A program made the translations under genes and the position numbers. Of a DNA stretch of 64,000 nucleotides, positions 49,584-58,700 are shown piece by piece. The stretch's first letter is position 1. Every line of letters starts with the position of its first letter. The notes under the pieces were generated by a model. It was not told the DNA's origin and searched no databases. It saw only the letters and a program-made list of their open reading frames with translations. Source of the stretch: VRUE01 sp963788975 (GTDB taxonomy: Bacteria; Actinomycetota; Thermoleophilia; Solirubrobacterales; 70-9); contig CAWBIJ010000002.1 in NCBI GenBank assembly GCA_963788975.1, positions 272,917-336,916 of the forward strand. Direction: 5' to 3'.

Positions 49584-50027
49584 ATGCAGGGAGCAGCGGC
49601 AGAGCGCTTCGTCGTCCTCAGCCTGCGGCTCCTCGCCGCAAGCTTCGCGCTGGTCGGCCTCCTCTTCATCGTGATGCCCGACGGCGTCCTCGGGGCGATC
49701 TCGGATCTCGGCGACTCGATCGGCAGCTTCACCGAGGCGCCCGAGACCACCGAGCAGCTGTGGCTGGCGCTCGGCTTCGCCTACATGGTGGTGATAACCG
49801 GCATCTGCCTGGTCGTGCAGGCCGACGTCGCCCGCTACCGCCCGCTGCTGCTGGTGCTCGCCGCCGGCAAGGCGGCCTCCTCGCTCACCTCGCTTGGCTT
49901 TTACCTCTTCGACGAAGACGTCTTCGCCTACCTGCTCAACTTCCTCGTCGACGGCTTCCTGACGCTGACCGCGCTCTGGCTCTGGTCGCTGGCCGGCCGG
50001 GCCGGCAGCCCAGCCGCTCCTGGCTGA
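49584..50027 (+). CDS. small four-helix membrane protein, function unknown
   Basis: 147 residues with four hydrophobic segments: SLRLLAASFALVGLLFIVMP, LWLALGFAYMVVITGICLVV, PLLLVLAAGKAASSLTSLGFYLF and LLNFLVDGFLTLTALWLWSLAG. I do not recognise a named family. A TATTGT box lies ten bases before ATG 49584. Its TGA stop is in the same frame as the GMC oxidoreductase that follows, with only a run of sense codons between them. Confidence 0.7.
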   Translation: MQGAAAERFVVLSLRLLAASFALVGLLFIVMPDGVLGAISDLGDSIGSFTEAPETTEQLWLALGFAYMVVITGICLVVQADVARYRPLLLVLAAGKAASSLTSLGFYLFDEDVFAYLLNFLVDGFLTLTALWLWSLAGRAGSPAAPG

Positions 50028-50087
50028 AGGAGCGCGCCGGGGCTCTCAGCCGCCGAGCAACGCACCCTGAGCGCGATCTGCGAGGCG

Positions 50088-51953
50088 ATGGCGCCTGGCC
50101 ACGACGGGCTGCCGGCGGCCGAGCGGGAGGTTGACGTATCCGGACCGGTCGCCGAGCTCCTCAAATCCGTCTCGCCCCGCGTCCTCACCCGCCTCAAGCT
50201 GGCACTGCGCCTCTTCAACCTGCTGCCGTTCCCCTGGCGCTTCAGCCGCCTCGACCTCGGCGCCCGCGAAGACTTCCTGCGCCGCATGGAGCGCTCGCGC
50301 TTCAGCCTCTACCACGAGCTGCTGGTGATGGCAAAGCTCTTCTCCACCCTCGGCTACACAGTGCTGCCGGAGGTCGAGGAGCGGATCGGCGTCGAGACCA
50401 GCTGCCGCCTCGCTGACGGCTCGCTGCCGACGCCAACCGGCTCGCTCGGAGACACGACCCCACCGGAGGGCGGCGAGGAATGCGACGTGGTGATCATCGG
50501 CTCCGGTGCCGGCGGCGCCGCGGCCGCGACGACGCTGGCCGAGGCGGGCCTCGACGTGATCGTGCTCGAGGCGGGCGGCAGCTACAACCGCGACAGCTAC
50601 CCGAGCGATCCGCTCGAGGCGATCGCCACGCTCTACCGCGACGCGGGGCTGACGATCGCCGAAGGCCGCCCGCCGATCCCGGTGCCGGTGGCGCGCACCG
50701 TCGGTGGCACGACGGTGATCAACTCCGGCACCTGCTTCCGCGCTCCCGAGCCGGTGCTGGAGGAATGGCAGCAGCGCTTCGGCGTCGCGTGGGCATCCGA
50801 CCTCGCTCCCGACTTCGCCGAGGCGGAGGAGTTCCTGCGGGTCACCCCGCTCGACCCCGAGCGGATGGGCCGCAACGGCCAGCTGGCGATGGAGGGAGCG
50901 GCGGCGCTGGGCGTCTCGAGCGGGCCGATCTCCCGTAACGCCGGCGACTGCGTCCAGTGCAGCTCCTGCCCCTACGGCTGCAAGATCGACGCCAAGCGGG
51001 GGATGAACGTCAGCTACCTGCCGCGGGCCGTCGCCGCGGGCGCCCGGATCCGGGCCGGGATCGAAGCGCGCCGGGTCCTAGTCGAGGACGGACGTGCGGT
51101 CGGGGTGAGCTGCATGGTCAGCGGCCCCGCAGAGAGCAACGGCAATCGTGCCCCTTACACCGTGCGTGCTCGCCGCGCCACGATCGTCGCCGGCGGCGCG
51201 CTGGGAACGCCGGAGCTGCTGCTGCGCTCCGCCCTTGGCGGCGACCAGGTCGGGCGCAACCTCCACATCCACCCCGCCTGCTGGGTCGGGGCGCGCTACG
51301 AGGAGGAGGTGCGCGGCTGGGAGGGCGTGATGCAGAGCTACTACGTCGACGAGTGGGAGTCTGAGCGGGTCTTGCTCGAGGCGACCTTCACCCCGTTGCC
51401 CTTCGGCGGTGCCTGGCTGCAGGGCACCGGGCGGGAGCACCAGGAGGCGATGCTCGGCTTCGGCCAGGTCGGCTCGATCGGGGTCCAGCTTCAGGACCTC
51501 TCCACAGGTCAGGTCGGCGTCGCCCGCGACGGTTCGCTCCGGGCGTCCTACAAGCTCAGGACTGAGGACGCCAAGGCGCTCACCTTCGGCATCGCCCGCG
51601 CAGCTGAAGTCCACTTCGCCGCCGGCGCCACCGAGGTCTACCCCAACATCGCCCGCGCCGGGATTCTGAAACCCAACCAGCTAGCCGAGTTCGAGGCGAC
51701 GGACTTCAAGCCGCCCGAGCTGCGCCTCGAGGCCTTTCACCCGCTGGGAACCGCGCGGATCGCGGCCGATCCGCGCGAAGGAGTCTGCGCCGCTGACGGC
51801 TCAGTCAACGGGGTCACCGACCTCTACGTCGCCGACGCCTCGCTCTTCCCAAGCGCAGTCGGGGTCAACCCGATGATGACCATCATTGCCTTCGCCAAGC
51901 GGGTTGCTGCGGGGATTGCGGATGGGGAGGTCATGGGCGGGGGTTCCGCTTAA
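50088..51953 (+). CDS. GMC-family FAD oxidoreductase with ferredoxin-like cysteines
   Basis: Flavin oxidoreductase of the glucose-methanol-choline family, closest in layout to long-chain alcohol oxidases and cholesterol-oxidase-like enzymes. Seen: an N-terminal helical segment (about residues 1-130), FAD motif VVIIGSGAGGAAAATTLAEAGLDVIVLEAG, ARTVGGTTVINSGTCFRAPEPVLEEW, the cluster CVQCSSCPYGC, and C-terminal HPLGTARI and NPMMTI blocks. ATG 50088 is the first normal start, but coding-like sequence (LSAAEQRTLSAICEA) precedes it in frame back to the TGA at 50025, so the true start may be non-canonical. Substrate unknown. Confidence 0.85.
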   Translation: MAPGHDGLPAAEREVDVSGPVAELLKSVSPRVLTRLKLALRLFNLLPFPWRFSRLDLGAREDFLRRMERSRFSLYHELLVMAKLFSTLGYTVLPEVEERIGVETSCRLADGSLPTPTGSLGDTTPPEGGEECDVVIIGSGAGGAAAATTLAEAGLDVIVLEAGGSYNRDSYPSDPLEAIATLYRDAGLTIAEGRPPIPVPVARTVGGTTVINSGTCFRAPEPVLEEWQQRFGVAWASDLAPDFAEAEEFLRVTPLDPERMGRNGQLAMEGAAALGVSSGPISRNAGDCVQCSSCPYGCKIDAKRGMNVSYLPRAVAAGARIRAGIEARRVLVEDGRAVGVSCMVSGPAESNGNRAPYTVRARRATIVAGGALGTPELLLRSALGGDQVGRNLHIHPACWVGARYEEEVRGWEGVMQSYYVDEWESERVLLEATFTPLPFGGAWLQGTGREHQEAMLGFGQVGSIGVQLQDLSTGQVGVARDGSLRASYKLRTEDAKALTFGIARAAEVHFAAGATEVYPNIARAGILKPNQLAEFEATDFKPPELRLEAFHPLGTARIAADPREGVCAADGSVNGVTDLYVADASLFPSAVGVNPMMTIIAFAKRVAAGIADGEVMGGGSA

Positions 51954-52004
51954 CTTTTTCGGAGATCGAAGGCGGCTGTCCGCCAGTCGCTCAGCCGAAA
52001 AAGT
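51953..52004 (+). terminator. nested hairpins at the end of the GMC gene
   Basis: ACTTTTTCGG (51953-51962) pairs with CCGAAAAAGT (51995-52004), enclosing GGCGG-CTGT-CCGCC (51971-51984). The outer stem begins in the stop codon. A-rich and T-rich arms would put U or A runs beside a GC stem on either strand, so it may end transcription both ways. The remaining bases to 52074 show nothing clear. Confidence 0.55.
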
Positions 52005-52074
52005 AAAGACGCTTCATCCCCACACGACCTCCCATGACAGTCGGCGGCTACCCCTCCTAGTGCCAAGGCTTCTG

Positions 52075-52701
52075 TCAGCTGCTTGGTGGGGGCGGAGGCG
52101 GTGGGGGTTGTTGTGAGGAAGTTGGGGGCGGAGGCTGTTGTGAGGGGGGTGGCGGTGGAGGCGGGGGTGGGCCGCCGCTTGGCCCGCTGTCGCCGGGACC
52201 GGCTCCACCGCCCCCGCCGCCTAGGCGATCGGCGGCGTCGCCGAAGGTGGCGCCTTCCTCCTGCATCGTCCTGTAGCCGCCGTAGGCGATCCCGCCGGCC
52301 GCGAGCAGGCTGAGGAAGATCCCGAGCTTCCGCGTGACGTCGACCTCGATGCCCGGGAACTCGCCGATGCTGGGCGGGTCGATGATGCGGTAGAGGACGA
52401 GCAGGGCGGAGATCGCACCGAGGACAGTGACCACGATGCTGATCGGAATCGCCGGCTCGAATGTCGAGTCGGTGAGCCGAAGCGCCGTCATCGCCAGGGT
52501 GGTGATGATCGCGATGATCAGGATGATCGGGATCAGGTCGAGGGCATCCCAGGCGTTGCCGCCTTCGCCAACGCTGCCCGAGAACCCAGCCACACCCGAG
52601 ACCTCGACCCCGAACCAGTCGAAGAACATGAATATGAAGAGCAGGATCGCCGAGACGCCGGCGATCTTCTCCCCCGTGCTCAACCTGTCAAGTGCGTCCA
52701 T
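52075..52701 (-). CDS. membrane protein with Gly/Pro-rich cytoplasmic or surface tail
   Basis: 208 residues: four hydrophobic segments (IAGVSAILLFIFMFFDWFGVEV, LIPIILIIAIITTLAMTALRL, AIPISIVVTVLGAISALLVLY, LGIFLSLLAAGGIAYGGYRTM) and then about 60 residues of low complexity: a Gly run followed by three blocks of seven to nine prolines split by SQQ. No family recognised. ATG 52701 has GGAGGG eleven bases upstream; a GGGTCG-TGC-CGACCC hairpin (52727-52741) and a TAGGGT box lie above it. Confidence 0.75.
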   Translation of the reverse strand: MDALDRLSTGEKIAGVSAILLFIFMFFDWFGVEVSGVAGFSGSVGEGGNAWDALDLIPIILIIAIITTLAMTALRLTDSTFEPAIPISIVVTVLGAISALLVLYRIIDPPSIGEFPGIEVDVTRKLGIFLSLLAAGGIAYGGYRTMQEEGATFGDAADRLGGGGGGAGPGDSGPSGGPPPPPPPPPSQQPPPPTSSQQPPPPPPPPSS

Positions 52702-52726
52702 CTGGGCTTCCCTCCTCGGCGACTGC

Positions 52727-52741
52727 GGGTCGTGCCGACCC
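52727..52741 (-). other. hairpin between the giant surface gene and the membrane gene
   Basis: GGGTCG-TGC-CGACCC, perfect 6-bp stem with a 3-base loop, 46 bases after the stop of the giant reading frame and 26 before the next start. TAGGGT overlaps its upstream edge. It may end the upstream transcript or sit at the 5' end of the next one; no T-run. Confidence 0.35.
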
Positions 52742-52787
52742 TACACCCGCGGTAAGGCGGAAAACGCAAGAAGCTTCTCGCGGGGAT

Positions 52788-55700
52788 TTAGCTGCGCGCC
52801 CGCCCGTGGCGGGCGCCTTTGCCTTTGTTGTGTTTCTTCTTCTTGCCCTTGCAGTCGTTTCGCAGAGCCGGGCGGAAGTCGTGGAACTTGCCGTTATGGG
52901 CGTCCATCGCCACGTTGGCGCGGTAGGTGCGGGCGCAGAGGTTGCGGCTGTTGATCAGCAGGCCCTTGCGCCCGCCCTGCATGTTGACCACGACTTCTGT
53001 GATCGGCGCATCGGGGACGGTGTCGATGTTGATCCGCACGCCCCGGCCGCTGACCGAGTCGATCCGGGCGACCCCCTCGACCTCGATCGGGCGCGAGGGC
53101 GGTCCTCTCAGCACTGCCACCGCATCGGGCAGTTCGTTATCAGAGGAGCGCAGGTAGACCGGGCCTGTAAGCGGCTCATCGAGCAGCGGCGTGGTTGCCT
53201 TGACTTCACCGTAGATCGAGCCCGCCGGGCACTGATCGGCGGCGAACTGCACCCGCGTGCAGACGGTGCGGATGTGGGCCTGGTCAACGAACTGAGAGCG
53301 CGGCAGGGAGATCGTGGCGCGGGCGATGTTGGCATCGCCCGCTCGGGGCCGGAGGATCGCGCGAAAGCGCGGGTGGGCGCCGCGTTTGGTGCCGCCCAGC
53401 ATGCGCAGCTTAAGGCGCGGCTTAAAGCCGAGCGCCCCGCAGCCGCCCAGCTGGAAGCGATCGGTGGGTGAGGCAACCTGACCGAAGACCGAGGTCACCC
53501 TGGCCCCCACCGAGAGCTCATCGCAGTTGGTCGGGTTGAGCGTGAACTGCGCTCGGTTGACGATCACCGTCGCCTGCCGCAGGTCGAGCGGGATGCCCTC
53601 GCGGATCGTGGGCAGCGGGTCGGAGACGGCGCGCACCTGGGCGGTCTTTGGATCAAGGTAGAAGGCGACCCTGACCACGACCGCGCCGAGGTCAAAGGGG
53701 CCGGCAACCGCGGGGGTGATGATCACGGCGCTGAGCGGCGCGCCCTTGTAGGGGCCGGCTAGGTAGACGCGGCCCTGGACCTCGAAGGGCAGCGGGCCGG
53801 CGCCGGCGGCGACGTTGGCGACGCCGAGCTGGGTGGCGGGCGGGCAGCTCGGGCTGGCGAGCTCTGCCGCGCCCTGCTCAACCACTTCACGAGCCTTGGC
53901 GGCCGCGATCGCCGCCTCGGGGCAGTTGGGGACGCCGGCCAGCCTGGCCGCGAGGCCCGGCGGCAGGGTCGTCTCCACCCCACCTATTTCCTGGGAGCCA
54001 TCCTCGCGCGAGAGCCGCAGCACGAAGGAGGTGTAGGCGCCGGCTTGGGGGATGAGCGAGCCGGCAGAGAGGGCGGGGTTGTGGGGAGCCGCCTGGGGGC
54101 TGGCCGCGCAGGGCCCGCCGCCCGGCGCCGCGCTCAGCGTGAAGGAGTCGGTGGCGAGGGCCTCGGGGCCTTCGGGGAAGCTCCAGGGCAAGAATTCACC
54201 AAAGGTGGTGTGAGGGCCGGCGGGGTCGGTGGCGGCGCAGCTCAGCGGCGTGCGAAGCGGCGCCCGCGGACCTTTGAAGAACTCGATCTCGACGTCCTCC
54301 AGCGGCAGCTGGGGGTTTTCTTCGAAGTAGGAGGTGAGCTGGCCGCTCACCGGGTCGGCTTGCACTTCGCCGGCCAGCTTTGCCACCGTGTCGGTGTTCG
54401 GGTCATCGATCACGATGTAGATGGCGATTAGGGAGTTGAAGGGGTTCTCGAAGGGCTCGGCGAGGTAGACCGCTCCGAGGCCGCCGTCGCCGGGGACGGG
54501 GTCCTCGAGCAGTGGCGTTGACACCGTGACCTTGCCGAGCTTGGCCGCGTCGGGGCAGCTCACCGACTCCTTGTTAAAGCGGATCGGGAACTCTTCGACC
54601 TCGGTGCTCAGTCCGACCTGATCGGGGCTGCAGGCCGCAAGGCCGCCAGCCTGGGAGGGGTTGGCCGACATTCCCTTGGGCAGGGCGACGAGGGCGTCGC
54701 GCAGTGCCGCGCTGGAGAGGCCTTCGAGCGAGAGTTCCTGGGGCTGGTGCAGATCGAAGTTAAGCCCCGAGGGCGAGTCGGTCAGGTTGGTGGTTGGCTG
54801 GGCTTTTATCGTCGGCTCGAAGTCGAGCTGGTTGCAGCCGCTGAGCGTCACCGGGTTGCCCTCGAGGCTCGAGAGCTCATAGCTCGCTTCCTCTTCTATC
54901 TCCGGCGTCTCCCAGCTGTTGGCCCGCACTTCCATCAGCGGCGGTTCGCCGGAGCACTCGCTCGGCATCGTCAGGAAGGCGAGCCCGGTTTGTTCGGAGA
55001 GATCGACCGCGCAGTTGCCGAGCGCTTTTTCGGGGCACTTGCGGATCTCGTCGTGGATCGGGCTGGAGGGATCGCCCCAGATCTGGGTCTGGGTGCCCAG
55101 CACCGGGTAGCGGCCGACCGCGAGGACGTCCTCGACCGTGCCCGTCAACCCGTAGTCGCCGTCGCTTCTGACGCTGCCGATCAGGTGGGTGTAGAGGCCG
55201 ACGCCGATCGCGTCGAAGGCCAGCATCGCCGGCACGCCGGGCGGCGGCACCATGTTGTAGAGGGGGTTTAGGACGGGGACCGGGCCTTCGAGCTGGGTCA
55301 TCACCGTGATCACCCCGACCTGGGAGGCGGCCGGGCAGCTTTCGCTGGTCAGCTCGGCCTCGGTGCAGCGTTTAGCGGTGGCGAGCGGGTTGGCGATCAG
55401 CCCGCGGGGCAGATCGGCGGTGATCGTCCGCGGGTGCTCGGTCGAGGTCAGCACCAGGTTGCTCACTTTTTCCACCGGGAAGCCGAGGTCGACGGTGAGC
55501 CGGGTCGGGTGGGAGCCGGCCTGGGTGGCGGGCGAGCCGTCCTCCATCGTCAGCGGCGCTTTGAAGTCGAGGATCTGGAAGGGGGCGGGTTCGGTGTCGA
55601 TCGGGGTCGGCGTTTCGGTCGTCACTTCACCGGCGCCGCCGCCGAGGACGCTCGCTTTCAGCACCGGCACTCCGGTGGCCGCGGGCGAGACCGCGACCCT

Positions 55701-58700
55701 GGCCTGGACCCCGAGCCAGTGGCCGGGGTTGAGCGGCGCTTCGACTTCGCAGGTGAAGGTCTGGGCTCCAAGCAGGCAGGGTTTCACCGGGTAGCCGGGT
55801 TCGCTGGAGACGAGCCCGGCCGAGGCCGGGGTGATCTCGGTGGGCAGGGTGATCGTGATCGTGATCGGGCCCGCGGTGGGGGCGGCGCCGACGTTGGTGG
55901 CGACCGGGAAGTAGATCGGCCCCGAGTTGCTGCCTTCGCCGGTGGTAGCCGGGGCGAAGTTGGTCGGCAGGCTGACCGCACTGAGCTTCCAGGCGGGCGC
56001 GGGGACGGCCAGTGCCTTGGCCGGTGCGAGCAGGGCCAAGGTCAGGCCGAGGAGCAGCAGGGTGATCCTCTTAGCGCTCTTCATCGGCCTGCCCTCCCGC
56101 TCGTCTCTGGCTGCTCGCTGGGGGCGGCCCTGTTTGCCTTTGCCTTTGGCCGCGCGCCGCCCTTTGCGAACGCAGCGCGCTTTGCCTTTCACTTTCGCTT
56201 TGCGCTTGCCTTTGGGGCAGCCTTTGCGGTTGGGCACCGGGTCGGGGGGTCCGACGATGCGGGGGGTGGTGGGCGACTCGGTAGCCAGGGGCGGCGGTGG
56301 GGCCGGTTTGCAGCTTTCCTGCTCGCAGAAGACCGGTGGCGGTTCGTTTTGCGCTTTGAGTCCGCCTCCCAGGCGCGCGTCATAGACGTCAAAGAGCGCA
56401 TCTTGGTCCTGGAAGGCCAACCCCGGCTGGGCAGTGACTAGGAAGACGTCGCTACCGCTGAGGCTGGCGTCGCCGAAGAAGGAGGGTTTGGGATCGGTGC
56501 CGGTCGAGAGCAGGTAGAGGCAGCCGCCGTTTTGGGTTTCGCTCTCACAAGAGCCGGTGCCGGGCGCCTCCCACATGTAGAGGTCTTGGCAGGAGGGGAA
56601 GAGGTTGGAGCCGGCTTTGAAGTTGGGGCAGCCTCCGATGCCGTTGACGTCCCCTGCGACCAGGGCTTCGGTGGTCTCAAAGAAGAAGCGATCTCCGTCG
56701 GCGGAGAGGTTTCTGGCCAGCACTGAGGCCGGTGGGCCGGCGCTGGAGAGGAAGGCGTTGATCGAGCCCAGCGTCGGTGCGTCTCCTGAGACGGCGCCGG
56801 AGGGGTTGCAGGTCAGGCAGGAGAGCTCGTCCGTCGTGGCGTCATAGCGGTAGAAGTGCGGGACGCCTTCGTTGTCGAAGGGGGTTAGCTGTTGTGTGGA
56901 GCGGAAGAGGAGGACGTTGCCGTCGGCGCTTAGGCGGGAGGTCTTGTGGGTGGCGGTGGTAGTTGCACCTGAGGTGGTCGGCGCCCAGTTGAGGGCGTCG
57001 TTTGCGGCAACCCCGCCGCTGGCATCGAGAGGCGCGATGAACTCATAGCCAGGGGTGCCCTCTTCCCAGAGGTAGAGGTTGCAGGAGCCCGATCCCTCCA
57101 GGTCCGGGCCTTTGCAGTCGCCTTTGGTTGCCGGGCCTATGCCGTCGAGGTCGCCGTTGGCGACGAAGTAGGCGCGGGTGGCGTTCTCTGAGACGCCGAG
57201 GGCGGCTATCACTTCGGCCCCGTTGGGTGCCGGGCCGTCGCCGACCAGGTCGATCAGTGTTTCTGCGGTGGTGTCGTAGCGGTAGAGGTCGTTGCCGGGG
57301 TTGGCCGGCACTTCCTGGTTGGCGGTCCAGTAGACGTGGGTGGCGTCGGCGGCTAGGCCGATCGGAGAGCCGGCGCCTTCGATGAATTTTTCGTCTACTT
57401 CGGTGAAGTCGAGTTTCGCCCGCCCGATGCTGTCGTCGCTCGGGTCTGCCCAGAAGACGTGGGTAGCGTCGACGGCTAGGCCGCGGGCTGGGGTTTCGCC
57501 GATGAAGAGGGTTTCCTGCTCAGAACCGTCGAGGTTTCCCCTGACGACAACCGTGAAGTTGAGGAGATTGGACATCCAGTAGATCTGCGTGGTCCCCAGA
57601 ACCAACCCCTTAGGAACCTGGTTAATGCCTGCCGGTTTGATCGCTTCCTGGTCGGCTTCCGTGCAGTCCAGTGTCGCCCGCCCGATCGCGCCATTGTTGA
57701 ATTCAGCAATGGCCAGCGAGTTCGCCCAATACACATGGGTCGCATTGACGTCGATCCCGATCGGGTTGCTGGCGCCTTTCACGCATTCCGCTTTGAGGTC
57801 ATCGCCGTCGGTCTCCACCCGCCCGACCGTTCCCGTGCCCTTTTTGCCGTCAGTGGCGTTGGTCCAGTAGATGTGAGTGGCGTTGACCGCGAGGTCCTGA
57901 GGATTAGGCGCTACTGGAGTCAGGACGCCCGGTTCTTTGATGGGCTCTTTTTCAATTTCGATTTCCGGCAGGGAGATGAAGGCGGGTTCGATGCTTTCCG
58001 AGTCGCAGCCGAGCTCGGCCCTGCCGATCGTGGCAGCCTCGGTGTCGGTCCAGTAGACGAATTCGCCCTCAATGTCCACCCAGTCGGCCGAGGTCGGCAG
58101 GCATTTGATCTCAATCGGGGAGCCGTCCACCTCCCCCCTGGCAATCGCCGGGATCGCTGTCACTTCCGGCCCCGTCGTCGCATCGTCGGTCAGCTTCTCG
58201 GAGCTGGTGAAGAAGGCATGGGAGCCGTCGGGGGTGGCGGCCTGGAAGGCGGCGGGCCTTGCGCCCAGGGGGTCGGGCGGGGTTCGCTGCGATTTGGAGA
58301 CGTGCTGGGTGGAGGCGCCAGGATCGGTTGCGTTCTCGCGCAAGTAGAGCTGCCCGGTGTCGCCAGCGGTGAAGAAGGCGCGCTCTCCGTCTTCTGAGAA
58401 CGCGTAGTTGTCCTGGGTGTAGTAGGCGCGCTGGGAGCCGCCGCTGGCGCGGGCGGCTTTGTCGGTTCCCCTGACCCAGTCATAGGGGCCGGCGAGGGAG
58501 CCGCCGGGGGGCGTCGAGCCGTCGGGCAGCACGCCGGCCAGGGCGAGCTCTTCGGTGTCGCGCTCCCAGGCATAGAGATTGTTGCGATTAGCGGCTGCCT
58601 CTGGGCTCAACTCTGTCTGGTTGGAGCCGGTCGCTTCGAAGTAAGCGGTGGAGCCGTCGCTGGCGGCGCCGGCGAAGAAGAAGGTGCCGGGGGTGAATTT

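Noticed and set aside
47689..49674. 661-codon plus-strand frame opposite gatA and gatC
   Set aside because: Antisense shadow with no recognisable domain; gatCAB are complete on the minus strand.
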